The position numbers and the translations under genes were made by a program. 64,000 nucleotides of DNA from contig NZ_CANLRL010000009.1 of the NCBI RefSeq assembly GCF_947493595.1, positions 62,001 through 126,000 of the forward strand. Reading direction: 5' to 3'. The stretch comes from an uncultured Shimia sp. Its GTDB lineage: Bacteria; Pseudomonadota; Alphaproteobacteria; Rhodobacterales; Rhodobacteraceae. A model generated the notes under the pieces. It had not been told where the DNA came from. It ran no database searches and saw only the letters and a program-made list of their open reading frames with translations. Below, piece after piece: positions 36,224 to 44,498 of the stretch; position 1 is the stretch's first letter, and each line of letters begins with the position of its first letter.

Positions 36224-36763
36224 CTACTCGTTGACAGCCCCAGCCTGCAACAGATCAAGATACGTCTTCCTCCAAGATTGCTGCGGATCGTCCGGTACGC
36301 GCTCCGTGACATGATACGACAGGCCGACCGCAAAACACTGTAGTGATCCATTCTGATTGTCGACAGTTGTGCTGATAACAAATGTTACCGGCCAGCCATC
36401 TTCGGTTGGATACGTCGAAACAAAGCACTCGTCGCTTTCTGAATGCTCACTGAGCAGTTGTTGATTTACGCTGCCATCGATCCCTTTCAATACCGTCTTC
36501 GCGATTTTTCCATTTGAAATTGCATCGCGCTTTTGCAGAAAAATAAATTGCGAGACCTGCCGACCATGTGTGCCAAACGTGCCGTCGTAGACGAGAGTAT
36601 ATGTATCTAAGAGGTTTATCATATTCTCAGCAAATGCTTCGTTGTCTGCAGCAACAAAATATCGCAACGGTGAGGGGGAACGCACCGTTTCAGAGATGGC
36701 AAGAGTTTTTAACCCCAACATCAGAAGGCTCGCGATCACAATCTTCGCTTTCCAAGATGTCAT
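36224..36763 (-). CDS. Secreted protein of unknown family (paralogue of the convergent gene at 35569)
   Basis: I do not recognise the family. The 179-residue product has a signal-like start (KIVIASLLMLGLKTLA, then SETV) and two cysteines, Cys113 and Cys143. It ends in WRKTYLDLL at 164-172. Shared features with the facing gene include FIF..G (73-85), CFV, VDN at 134-136 and the fixed 21-residue step from the second Cys to the Trp, so the two are homologues in inverted orientation. They are far diverged, which argues against a recent duplication. The start at 36763 follows GAGG. Role unknown; a disulfide-bonded periplasmic protein is likely. Confidence 0.7.
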   Translation of the reverse strand: MTSWKAKIVIASLLMLGLKTLAISETVRSPSPLRYFVAADNEAFAENMINLLDTYTLVYDGTFGTHGRQVSQFIFLQKRDAISNGKIAKTVLKGIDGSVNQQLLSEHSESDECFVSTYPTEDGWPVTFVISTTVDNQNGSLQCFAVGLSYHVTERVPDDPQQSWRKTYLDLLQAGAVNE

Positions 36764-37000
36764 CAGCCGGCCTCAATTCTGTTTTTTGTAGTCTCGCTGG
36801 GCACCGTATTGTGTCTGCTTCCATTGCGCTAGCAATATTGACGTGCTTCAACCTCCGGTTCTGGGGATCAGCTTCCCCCCATTCCCATGTCGCATCCCAT
36901 CCAAAACCGGCACGCTGCCCCAGTAACATGTCCGGTTTTTGAGCTTCTGTGCCAATGCAGAAGGCCCTATCTCAACCGGACCTTGGCACTGGGACCAACC
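36764..37000. other. Gap without a supported gene
   Basis: This stretch must hold the promoter of the leftward secreted-protein gene and perhaps that of the microprotein genes. I see no strong dyad, repeat or terminator in it. Confidence 0.5.
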
Positions 37001-37141
37001 ATGGGGCGTTTTCAAAAATTCTGTGAGAAGCACGATTTCTGCCGCAACATCCTGCTGGCCGCCATGTTTTTCGGTATCGCCTATGGCGTGGCGTCATTGG
37101 TGATTTATGCGGTTCCCAACACAATCGACAACCCGCCTTGA
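37001..37141 (+). CDS. Membrane microprotein with CxxHxxC motif, copy 1
   Basis: The 46-residue product has a short N-terminal head with Cys8, His11 and Cys14 (CEKHDFC), one membrane helix at about 17-38, and a Pro-rich tail ending in DNPP. It aligns without gaps with the 45-residue product at 37288, sharing Cys8, His11, Cys14, Ala20-Ala21, Phe23, Val30-Ala31, Val34-Ile35, Ala37, Pro39 and Pro45. That conservation in a 46-residue frame is the main evidence that both are real genes. The ribosome site is weak. The C/H spacing suggests metal or heme binding, which is inference. Confidence 0.6.
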   Translation: MGRFQKFCEKHDFCRNILLAAMFFGIAYGVASLVIYAVPNTIDNPP

Positions 37142-37287
37142 AGCCCATTCGCGGGTCCATCTGGTTTTGAGTGCCAATTGCCTTTGGCTGCTTTTGGCGC
37201 CGCATCCCAAATCACTGTCGCGATTTCTGAATGCAGTCTCTGTTGGCGCTACCATCTGTAGCGTGTCATCAACACGCGAGAACAGAC

Positions 37288-37425
37288 ATGAAACACATAA
37301 CCGCCTACTGCCGTCGGCACTCTTGGTGCGGCGATTTGAAAGTTGCAGCCCTCTTCCTTATTCTCTCAGCCATTGTTGCCTTTGTGGTGATACAGGCCTT
37401 TCCGACCCCTGTGATTGGTCCCTGA
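37288..37425 (+). CDS. Membrane microprotein with CxxHxxC motif, copy 2
   Basis: The 45-residue product has Cys8, His11 and Cys14 (CRRHSWC), one membrane helix at about 17-38 (LKVAALFLILSAIVAFVVIQAF) and a Pro-containing tail. It is a tandem homologue of the protein at 37001, 146 bp upstream, and the two align end to end without gaps. GAGA at 37278-37281 is a weak ribosome site. The gene is convergent with the lrp gene, whose stop lies 40 bp further. No known family is recognised. Confidence 0.6.
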   Translation: MKHITAYCRRHSWCGDLKVAALFLILSAIVAFVVIQAFPTPVIGP

Positions 37426-37465
37426 TCCTGACGTCCAGTGCGCGGCTGCCGACGTGGCACAGCGC

Positions 37466-37930
37466 TCACACCGGCACCTGCAACCCCGCTTTCACCCGAT
37501 CAATCACCACATTGCTGTGAAACCGCCGGATGTTGGGATTGTCGTTGAACACGTGGCGGCTGAACTCCTCATAGGCGGTCATATCCGGGGCGGTCACCAC
37601 CAGAATAAAATCCGCCTGACCGGTGACGTAGTAGCATTGCTGCACATCATCGAGCTTGAGCATCGAGCGGCGGAACTCATCAAGCAGGTCCGTGCGCTCG
37701 CGCTCCATCTCCACCTCGACCACAAAGGTCATTGGCCGCCCCACGGCTTTCGCAGAGACCACAGAGATATCCGCCTCCACGATCCCTTCATCGCGAAACC
37801 GCTTCAGCCGCCGTTGCACAGCGGAGCGCGAGATGCCTGCGATCTCCCCTAACTCATCCGCCGTCAGTCGGTTGTTCTTCTGAATGGCCGTAAGCAGGCG
37901 ACGGTCGATGTCATCCAAATTGGTGGCCAT
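37466..37930 (-). CDS. Lrp/AsnC-family transcriptional regulator
   Basis: The 154-residue protein has the N-terminal helix-turn-helix (LDDIDRRLLTAIQKNNRLTADELGEIAGISRSAVQRRLKRF) and the RAM effector domain (VQQCYYVTGQADFILVVTAPDMTAYEEF). It diverges from the catabolic cluster starting at 38118 across 187 bp, so it most likely controls that cluster, as DoeX (AsnC type) does in ectoine degradation clusters. The ligand is unknown, and would be an amino acid or a pathway intermediate. Confidence 0.9.
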   Translation of the reverse strand: MATNLDDIDRRLLTAIQKNNRLTADELGEIAGISRSAVQRRLKRFRDEGIVEADISVVSAKAVGRPMTFVVEVEMERERTDLLDEFRRSMLKLDDVQQCYYVTGQADFILVVTAPDMTAYEEFSRHVFNDNPNIRRFHSNVVIDRVKAGLQVPV

Positions 37931-38117
37931 GTTGGGGCTCCTTTCGGGAAACTGCGGGCACTACGCTCAGCCTGTGGCGATTTCAGAGCATTCTGCCCAA
38001 ATCTTTGCGCTAGCCTTTGGTTCTGAACCCTCTCCTGTCAACCCTGCACAGCCCATTGCCTTTCCCCGCAACCCCGCTCACTCTGACCGTCAAAGAAATC
38101 TCAGTCGGACTCATGCC

Positions 38118-38534
38118 ATGCCTTTTAGTTTCGAAAATCACCACAACGTTGTCTTTGGCGACTGTGATCCGGCTGGCATTGTCTACTACCCCAACATCTA
38201 CCGCTGGATGGACGGCACCTTTCAGCGCTTTTTGCAGCAATATGGCGGCCACGCCGCTGTCTGTGAACACCTCGACGCCGTGGGGTTGGGCCTGATGGAA
38301 ACCCATGCCAAATACCGCCGCCCACTGACCGATGGCGACGCATTGACCATCCGCATGGAGATCGTCGAGTGGACCGCCAAATCCTACCGCCTGGTCCATC
38401 GCGGTTATGTTGGTGATGATCTGGCCTTTGAAGGCACCGAGGTCCGTGCGTTGTTTGAAAATCGCGACGGCCGCATGCGGGCAGGGGAGGTCACTCGTCT
38501 CAAATCTTACCTCGAAAGCCACTCTGAGCCATGA
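38118..38534 (+). CDS. Hotdog-fold acyl-CoA thioesterase (4-hydroxybenzoyl-CoA thioesterase / YbgC type)
   Basis: The 138-residue protein has the family active-site signature VVFGDCDPAGIVYYPNIYRWMD, where the Asp is the catalytic residue of the 4HBT group. Later strands (AKYRRPLTDGDALTIRMEIVEWTAKSYRLVHR) fit the fold. The ATG at 38118 gives the usual short head; an ATG five bases earlier is out of frame. Its stop overlaps the next start by four bases (ATGA), tying it to the diaminopropionate ammonia-lyase-like gene. The acyl-CoA substrate is unknown, and its presence in an amino acid type cluster is noteworthy. Confidence 0.85.
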   Translation: MPFSFENHHNVVFGDCDPAGIVYYPNIYRWMDGTFQRFLQQYGGHAAVCEHLDAVGLGLMETHAKYRRPLTDGDALTIRMEIVEWTAKSYRLVHRGYVGDDLAFEGTEVRALFENRDGRMRAGEVTRLKSYLESHSEP

Positions 38535-39583
38535 CCGAAACCCTGCAAAACCCACACCGCGGCCACGGCCTGCCGACGCGCCAATCCGAGACCCTCCCGA
38601 GCCGCGACGCCACCGCCGTTGCCAAGCTGCTCGCCCTGTGCCCAGCCCATTCCGAGACCCCACTGCAAGACATGGCGGATCTCTCCACCACCTTGGGCGT
38701 GCACAGCTTACACATCAAAGACGAGCGCTCCCGCATGGGGCTTGGCTCCTTCAAAGCTCTCGGTGCCGCCTACGCCATCGCTTATGATGCGGCCCGCACG
38801 GAACCCAACGACTGGGCAACCGCTTTAACGGGCCGCACCTATGTCACCGCCTCGGCGGGCAACCACGGCATGTCCGTCGCCGCTGGCGCGCGTGTGTTTG
38901 GCGCAAAAGCCGTGATCTACCTCTCCCACACAGTGCCACAAGCCTTTGGCAAACGTCTGGAGGCGCAAGGCGCCACAGTGGCTTGGGCCGGTGACGACTA
39001 CGAAGCCAGCATGGAGGCCGCCGCGCAAGCCGCCAAAGACAATGGCTGGACTTTGCTCTCTGACAGCACATGGGACGGGTATGAAGACAGCGGCTACCGC
39101 GTCATGGAGGGCTATTTGCAAATGGCCTCTGAAGCCGCTGCGCAAATCCCCGCGCCACCCACCCACATCTTTCTACAGGCTGGCGTAGGCGGCCTCGCTG
39201 CTGCCGTCGCGGCCTATGCCCGCACCACGTGGGGTGACGCGCCACATGTCACCGTGGTGGAACCCGAAGCCGCCCCCGCGCTGATTGAATCCATTCGTGC
39301 TGGCCAATTGGTCGACACCACCGGACCTGTGTCCGATATGGGGCGCTTGGATTGCAAAACGGCCTCCATGGTGGCGCTCAACGGGCTTGCGATGGATGCG
39401 GACAGCTTTGTCACCATCTCCGAGCAGGAGGCGCAGGACACAGTGGACACGCTCAAGTCCCATGGCATCGCCAGCACGCCCTCCGGCGTTGCCGGTGTCG
39501 CCGCCGCGCTCCTGAAACGTCCCGATCTGCCGACTGACGCCCGCGTTCTGTGTTTCGTCTCCGAAGGGCCAGAAGATGCCTGA
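38531..39583 (+). CDS. Diaminopropionate ammonia-lyase-like PLP enzyme
   Basis: The 350-residue fold-type II PLP protein has the diaminopropionate ammonia-lyase signature HIKDERSRMGLGSFKALGAAYA with the PLP Lys75, SAGNHG at 108-113 and the glycine loop LQAGVGGLAAAV. DPAL splits 2,3-diaminopropionate to pyruvate and two ammonia. The E. coli and Salmonella enzymes are about 50 residues longer, so a related substrate (a threonine-, serine- or diamino-acid) is possible. The gene overlaps the thioesterase gene by four bases and the M24 gene by eight, so the three are translated together. Confidence 0.78.
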   Translation: MTETLQNPHRGHGLPTRQSETLPSRDATAVAKLLALCPAHSETPLQDMADLSTTLGVHSLHIKDERSRMGLGSFKALGAAYAIAYDAARTEPNDWATALTGRTYVTASAGNHGMSVAAGARVFGAKAVIYLSHTVPQAFGKRLEAQGATVAWAGDDYEASMEAAAQAAKDNGWTLLSDSTWDGYEDSGYRVMEGYLQMASEAAAQIPAPPTHIFLQAGVGGLAAAVAAYARTTWGDAPHVTVVEPEAAPALIESIRAGQLVDTTGPVSDMGRLDCKTASMVALNGLAMDADSFVTISEQEAQDTVDTLKSHGIASTPSGVAGVAAALLKRPDLPTDARVLCFVSEGPEDA

Positions 39584-40733
39584 CCGTGGCTTTCCACCAG
39601 CAGAGTTCCGCACCCGCATCACCCGCCAGCAAGCCGCCATGACAGACGCAGGCGAAACTACACTCCTGCTGACCTCACAGGCCGACATTTTCTACACCAC
39701 AGGCTTCCTCACCCGCTTCTGGGAAAGCCCCGCCCGCCCGTGGTTTGTGATCATCCCCACGCAAGGCGACCCCATCGCCGTGATCCCTTCCATCGGTGCG
39801 GACCTGATGTCCAAAACCTGGCTCACCGACATCCGCACATGGGATGCGCCTTTTCCCGGCGACGACGGCGTTAGCCTGCTCTCCCAAACCCTTGCTGACA
39901 TCGTGCCCGAGGCCGGCACCATCGGCCTGCCCATGGGCCTGGAAACCCACCTGCGCATGCCGCTTGGGGATTACCTCCAGCTCACACAAAACCTCGCCCC
40001 GCGCCGCTTTGTCGACGCCACCAACACCGTGCAACGCACCCGTGAAATCAAATCCGATGGCGAAGTCGCCAAAATCCGCGCCGCCTGCGCCATTGCAGAC
40101 CGCGCCTTCTCCCGCATCACTGAATACGCCTCTGAAAACAACACTCACGGTCAAGTCTTCCGAGACTTTCAGCGTATTCTCTTAGAGGAGGGGGCTGATT
40201 GGGTCAGCTATACAGCAGGCGGCGCAGGGCAGGGCGGCTACGGAGATGTGATCTCTCCGGCAGGTGATGAACGCCTCATGGCTGGCGACATCCTCATGCT
40301 CGACACCGGCGCGGTGCTGGACGGCTACTTCTGTGACTTTGACCGCAACTTCGCCATCAGTCACGCCGACGACGCCGCCAAACGCGCTTATGATCAGCTC
40401 TATCTAGCCACCGACCACGTGCTTGCCACCCTGCGCCCCGGCCACAAGGCCTGCGATGTGCACGCCATGTTTGTCGATAGCCTGACCAAGCAAGGCGCCA
40501 CGCCCGGTGGCGGTCGCCTTGGCCATGGTCTGGGCATCACGCTCACCGAATGGCCAAGCTTCACGCCCCATGACCACACTGAGCTGCGCGCAGGCATGGT
40601 GCTCACCTTGGAGCCGGGCGTCGAAATCGCCCCCGGCCTGTTTCAAGTGCATGAAGAAAACATCGTCCTGCGCGACACCGGCCCGGAGCTGCTCTCCTCC
40701 CGCGCCGCTGCAACCCTGCCCATTCTGAGGTAA
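39576..40733 (+). CDS. M24-family metallohydrolase (Xaa-Pro peptidase / ectoine hydrolase DoeA-like)
   Basis: The 385-residue pita-bread protein has an N-terminal creatinase-like domain up to about 155 and the catalytic domain after it. All five metal ligands are seen: Asp243 and Asp254 (DTGAVLDGYFCDFD), His317 (GHGLG), Glu346 (LEPG) and Glu360 (HEEN). Relatives include Xaa-Pro aminopeptidase, creatinase and the ectoine hydrolase DoeA. Context (an AsnC-type regulator, DPAL-like and EutA-like enzymes) favours a small-molecule amidohydrolase over a peptidase. The start overlaps the preceding gene by eight bases. Confidence 0.85.
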   Translation: MPDRGFPPAEFRTRITRQQAAMTDAGETTLLLTSQADIFYTTGFLTRFWESPARPWFVIIPTQGDPIAVIPSIGADLMSKTWLTDIRTWDAPFPGDDGVSLLSQTLADIVPEAGTIGLPMGLETHLRMPLGDYLQLTQNLAPRRFVDATNTVQRTREIKSDGEVAKIRAACAIADRAFSRITEYASENNTHGQVFRDFQRILLEEGADWVSYTAGGAGQGGYGDVISPAGDERLMAGDILMLDTGAVLDGYFCDFDRNFAISHADDAAKRAYDQLYLATDHVLATLRPGHKACDVHAMFVDSLTKQGATPGGGRLGHGLGITLTEWPSFTPHDHTELRAGMVLTLEPGVEIAPGLFQVHEENIVLRDTGPELLSSRAAATLPILR

Positions 40734-40738
40734 CACCC

Positions 40739-41482
40739 ATGGAGACTGTCCCTTTCACCCTTGGCACCCCGGCGTCCGGTCAGACCACTCTGGGCCTGAT
40801 CGTGCTCAAGTTTGACGAAACGCTGGAGCAGGACTTTCGCCGTCTGTTCCCGTCCCGCGATCTCTCCATCTACACCAGCCGGGTGCCCTCGGACCCGGAA
40901 GTCACACAAGACACGCTGCTGGAAATGTCCAAAACCCTGCCTGCCAGCGCATCCCTTTTCCCGCCCGCCGCAAACTTCGATGTAGTTGGCTACGGCTGTA
41001 CGTCTGGCACAACCATGATTGGCGCAGAGAAGGTTGCTGATCTGGTCAAACAAGGCGTGCAAACGCCCGCCGTGACCGATCCGCTCACGGCCTCAATCGC
41101 CGCCTGCAAAGCCTTGGGCATCACCCGCCTTGGCATGGTCACGCCCTATGTCGAAAGCGTCTCCCTGCCGGTGAAACAGGCCTTTGAGGCCGCAGGCATT
41201 GCCGTGCCGCATCTGGTGTCTTTTGGCGAGGCAGGCGAAGAAAACGTCGCCCGCATTGATACCGCTTCTGTGAAAGCCGCCGCCTTGCAAGTGGGGCATC
41301 AAGACGTGGATGCGGTCTTTCTCAGCTGCACCAACCTGCAAACCTTGGATGTGATCGACAGCCTAGAGGCCGACCTCGACAAGCCGGTGTTTGGCAGCAA
41401 TCTTGCCCTCGCCTGGCACATGGTCAAACTCTCTGGCGCAAAACTGGCCGCCAACGCCCCTGGCCGTTTGCTCAAAAGCTAA
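40739..41482 (+). CDS. EutA-like Asp/Glu racemase superfamily protein (maleate isomerase / arylmalonate decarboxylase type)
   Basis: The 247-residue protein has the two cysteine boxes of this superfamily: Cys87 in GYGCTSGTT and Cys197 in FLSCTNLQTL, with GMVTPYVESV between. Maleate cis-trans isomerase, arylmalonate decarboxylase and EutA of the ectoine/hydroxyectoine clusters belong here. The pair of cysteines is typical of racemase or isomerase chemistry. It starts five bases after the M24 gene and is part of the same unit. A racemase or isomerase for a hydroxy- or diamino-acid intermediate is the best guess. Confidence 0.8.
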   Translation: METVPFTLGTPASGQTTLGLIVLKFDETLEQDFRRLFPSRDLSIYTSRVPSDPEVTQDTLLEMSKTLPASASLFPPAANFDVVGYGCTSGTTMIGAEKVADLVKQGVQTPAVTDPLTASIAACKALGITRLGMVTPYVESVSLPVKQAFEAAGIAVPHLVSFGEAGEENVARIDTASVKAAALQVGHQDVDAVFLSCTNLQTLDVIDSLEADLDKPVFGSNLALAWHMVKLSGAKLAANAPGRLLKS

Positions 41483-41563
41483 AAACGTCCACTCCCTGTC
41501 GGTATCAGGCCTGCTGGCGCAATTTCTCCCACGCAGTCTGACCTTAACCAAAGGAGGACAGCT

Positions 41564-42526
41564 ATGAAAATCGGCTTCATCGGATTGGGCAATGTCGGCG
41601 GCAAACTCTCCGGCAGCCTGCTGCGCAACGGCAAAGACCTTTATGTGCATGATCTCAACCCCGATCTTGTGGCGGAGAAATGCGGGGCCGGGGCTAAACC
41701 CGTGTCCGGTCCCGCCGAAATGATGCGCCTCTGCGATGCGGTCATCACCTGCCTGCCATCCCCCGCGGCCTCCGATGCGGTCATGCAAGAGATGCTGCCT
41801 GAAGTCACTGAGGGCAAAATCTGGATGGAAATGTCCACCACGGATGAGGCCGAGGTCAAACGCCTCGGCGCATTGGTGATCGCACGTGGCGGCGCGGCGG
41901 TGGATTGCCCGGTCTCCGGCGGTTGCCACCGCGCCGACACCGGCAACATCGCCATCTTCGCAGGCTGTGATCGCGACACCTTTGAGCGCATCCTGCCACT
42001 CCTGACTACCATGGGCCGCCGTATCCTGCACACCGGCCCGCTTGGTTCCGCTTCCGTTTTGAAGGTGGTGACCAACTACCTCGCCACGGCGCATCTCGTG
42101 GCCTCCGCCGAAGCGCTCACCACCTGCGCCGCCGCCGGTATGGACCTCAACACCGCCTATGAGGCGATCCGCATCAGTTCCGGCAACTCCTTCAGCCACG
42201 AAACTGAGAGCCAAGTCATTCTGAATGGCTCGCGCGATATCTCCTTCACCATGGATCTGGTCAAAAAGGACATCGGCCTATTCCAAGACGTCGCCGACAG
42301 GGCAGGGGTGCCGTTAGAACTCAACCCGCTGATGATCTCGATGTTTGACGACGCCATTGCCCGCTTTGGCGCGCGCGAGCTCAGCCCCAACATCATCAAG
42401 CGGCTGGAAGAGGCCACCGGCCTGTCCGTCCTCGCTCCCGGCTTCCCCCCGGAGATGCTCGATGATGAGCCGGAAGAGCCGGGGTATGAGGTGATCCCGA
42501 CTGGCACGCAACGCCCGCAGACTTAA
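41564..42526 (+). CDS. 3-Hydroxyisobutyrate dehydrogenase family oxidoreductase
   Basis: The 320-residue protein has the NAD(P)-binding GFIGLGNVGG at 4-13, the substrate-binding DCPVSGGCHRADTGNIAIFAG and the catalytic Lys in GSASVLKVVTNYLATAHLVASAEA. The family oxidises beta-hydroxy acids to semialdehydes or keto acids (3-hydroxyisobutyrate, tartronate, glyoxylate reductase type). The C-terminus is about 25 residues longer than usual, rich in Glu and Pro. AAGGAGGA precedes the start. The gene lies 81 bp after the EutA-like gene and is probably the last gene of the cluster. Confidence 0.88.
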   Translation: MKIGFIGLGNVGGKLSGSLLRNGKDLYVHDLNPDLVAEKCGAGAKPVSGPAEMMRLCDAVITCLPSPAASDAVMQEMLPEVTEGKIWMEMSTTDEAEVKRLGALVIARGGAAVDCPVSGGCHRADTGNIAIFAGCDRDTFERILPLLTTMGRRILHTGPLGSASVLKVVTNYLATAHLVASAEALTTCAAAGMDLNTAYEAIRISSGNSFSHETESQVILNGSRDISFTMDLVKKDIGLFQDVADRAGVPLELNPLMISMFDDAIARFGARELSPNIIKRLEEATGLSVLAPGFPPEMLDDEPEEPGYEVIPTGTQRPQT

Positions 42527-42617
42527 CCTTTACACGCAACAAAACGCACCTCCGCAAAACAGTCGTGATACCGACAGAATACCGACGTGATTTTTGCGCC
42601 AAAATAGGGAGGTTAAC

Positions 42618-43532
42618 TCACGCCTTCGGATGGGTCTTGTTATAGACTTCCATCAATCGCGCCGCATCGACTTGGGTGTAGGCCTGCGTCGTTGACAAGG
42701 ATGCATGGCCCAAGAGTTCCTGAATGGCGCGTAAGTCCCCACCAGCGCTTAATAAATGCGTGGCAAAGCTGTGTCGCATCGCATGTGGCGTGGCGCTCGC
42801 AGGCAGGCCCAGTTGCTGCCGTGTTTGCTGCATAACCTTCTGCACCTGTCGTGGATTAAGCGCCCCGCCGCGCACCCCACGAAACAACGGAAGACCCTCG
42901 CTAAGTGTATGAGGGCAAAGACGAATATAGCGCGCCACCGCATCGCGTGCCGTGTCGATCACCGGCACCACCCGCTCTTTGCCGCCTTTCCCAACAATGC
43001 GCAGCGCATTGGGCAAGGGCACATCCGCTCCCGTCAGGCCAAGCGCCTCAGAGATGCGCAATCCGCATCCGTAAAGCATTGTAATCACGGCGATATCCCG
43101 TGCGCCCACCCAGTCTTCTTGTGATTGAAACTCCACGGTCTCAATCACATCCTTGGCTGCGCCTTCACTCAAAGGGCGTGGCAGTTTGGCCTGAAATTTC
43201 GGCGCGCGGGTTGCGAGAACAGCCGTCGGATCACATCCTTCTTTGTCGGCCAGCCAGCGGTAAAAACTCTTTACGGACGAGAGCTTACGCGCCAGTGAGC
43301 GTGGCGCAATGCCACTGGATCGCGCACTCGCCATCCAACTGCGCATGTCCGGCACACCCAGCTCCATCAAAGGGGCCAGCCCCTGCGGCCCGCCTTTGTG
43401 CATCGTCATAAAGATCAGGAATTCTGTGAGGTCTCTTTGATAAGCCGCAACGGTGTTCTCGGACGCGCCTTGCAACGCTGTTTTATGGGCCAGAAACCGC
43501 GCAACCGCGTCACTGGCCGCAGGGCTTATCAC
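42618..43532 (-). CDS. xerC: Tyrosine recombinase XerC
   Basis: XerC resolves chromosome dimers at dif together with XerD. The 304-residue protein has an N-terminal SAM-like core-binding domain (8-100) and the catalytic residues Arg159, Lys182, His250, Arg253, His276 and Tyr285 in their usual motifs (GCGLRISEAL, GKGGKERVVP, HAMRHSFATHLL, LGHASLSTTQAYTQV). The start is a GTG that overlaps the stop of the upstream DUF484 gene (GTGA), as in the conserved DUF484-xerC pair. It is a housekeeping enzyme, not a phage integrase. Confidence 0.95.
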   Translation of the reverse strand: MISPAASDAVARFLAHKTALQGASENTVAAYQRDLTEFLIFMTMHKGGPQGLAPLMELGVPDMRSWMASARSSGIAPRSLARKLSSVKSFYRWLADKEGCDPTAVLATRAPKFQAKLPRPLSEGAAKDVIETVEFQSQEDWVGARDIAVITMLYGCGLRISEALGLTGADVPLPNALRIVGKGGKERVVPVIDTARDAVARYIRLCPHTLSEGLPLFRGVRGGALNPRQVQKVMQQTRQQLGLPASATPHAMRHSFATHLLSAGGDLRAIQELLGHASLSTTQAYTQVDAARLMEVYNKTHPKA

Positions 43533-44239
43533 GCCAGCCAGCGGCGCATGGCACGCTCAAACACACCGGCAAAAAACGTCAACAGATCAGTGCCTTGCTG
43601 CGGTGTGAACTGGTGCGGATCTTCAGCCCCCATGACCAGCAAGCCGGGTAGGCGGCCAGAGCCAAAGTCCAACTTCAGACAGGCCTCAGAGCGGATCCAA
43701 TCGGCGTCATCACCATAGACCACCGAACCCCCACCCTGTATTTGGCGCAACGTCACCTGCCGCTGTGGTATATTGCGTCCACCGGTCAAATAGTCTTCCA
43801 CAAATCCAGGAGCCGCCGTCGACAAAACATCTCCAAGACGTGCGATATTGGCGTCACCCTCGGTTTCCGCTTCGGTTTCCAGCACCAAACGCACTGCATC
43901 CACGCGCAAAATATCGGCCACTTCGCCGCCCAAATCGTGCAGGAAGCCTTCAAATTCTACCGGATCCAGCATCCGTAGTATGGCGCGGTGCACCTGATTT
44001 GTACCAGCGAGGTTGTCGTAAGCTGCTGCGATCACGCTGCGATGTGTGTCTTCCAGCCGATCCAAACGCGATTCAAGCCGCTCCATGGCGATGCCGCGCA
44101 GGTCAACGATGTTGCCACCCATGGTTTTTTCATTGGCGGCAATCAATGCGCGCATCAGGTCTCGGTCTTCCAGAATTACATCTGGTTGCGAGATGATCTT
44201 CTCGCGCATGTCGTCTTCGATTTTTGGAGTACTGCTCAT
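43529..44239 (-). CDS. DUF484 family protein
   Basis: The 236-residue soluble protein has an N-terminal helical part (MREKIISQPDVILEDRDLMRALIAANE) with a coiled-coil-like MERLESRLDRLEDTHRSVIAA and a GAF-like C-terminal half (FGSGRLPGLLVMGAEDPHQFTPQQGTDLLTFFAGVFERAM). DUF484 proteins usually precede xerC, as here; their role is unknown, and the C-terminal half resembles ligand-sensing GAF domains. The ATG at 44239 is chosen because it gives the conserved short head. An extra 28-residue upstream run is possible but unlikely. Confidence 0.9.
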   Translation of the reverse strand: MSSTPKIEDDMREKIISQPDVILEDRDLMRALIAANEKTMGGNIVDLRGIAMERLESRLDRLEDTHRSVIAAAYDNLAGTNQVHRAILRMLDPVEFEGFLHDLGGEVADILRVDAVRLVLETEAETEGDANIARLGDVLSTAAPGFVEDYLTGGRNIPQRQVTLRQIQGGGSVVYGDDADWIRSEACLKLDFGSGRLPGLLVMGAEDPHQFTPQQGTDLLTFFAGVFERAMRRWLA

Positions 44240-44498
44240 GTCGTCGCCATTTTTGGTCGTTGCGGTAACCTTATCAGAGCGTTTCCCAAAATGCCGCAAC
44301 TTTTTTGCACTGCAGCGTCGCATCTGCGGGCTTTTGCCAAAGGTGTTCGGTTTGGGTGGGGGCGTGCCAAGGGGGGAGTGTTGTTTGCTATCCTGGGAGA
44401 CGAAGGATGGTTTTGCTCAGCAGTTACGGCTTGCTCTTTTCAGCGCCTCTGAGATAACGAGCCAATCCCGCTAAGCCCTTATCCGCAGAGAGAAAACC

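Noticed and set aside
42618-43532. XerC considered as a phage or island integrase
   Set aside because: Length, catalytic spacing matching E. coli XerC and coupling with DUF484 mark a housekeeping recombinase. No attachment-site repeats were seen around it or the tRNA-Arg.
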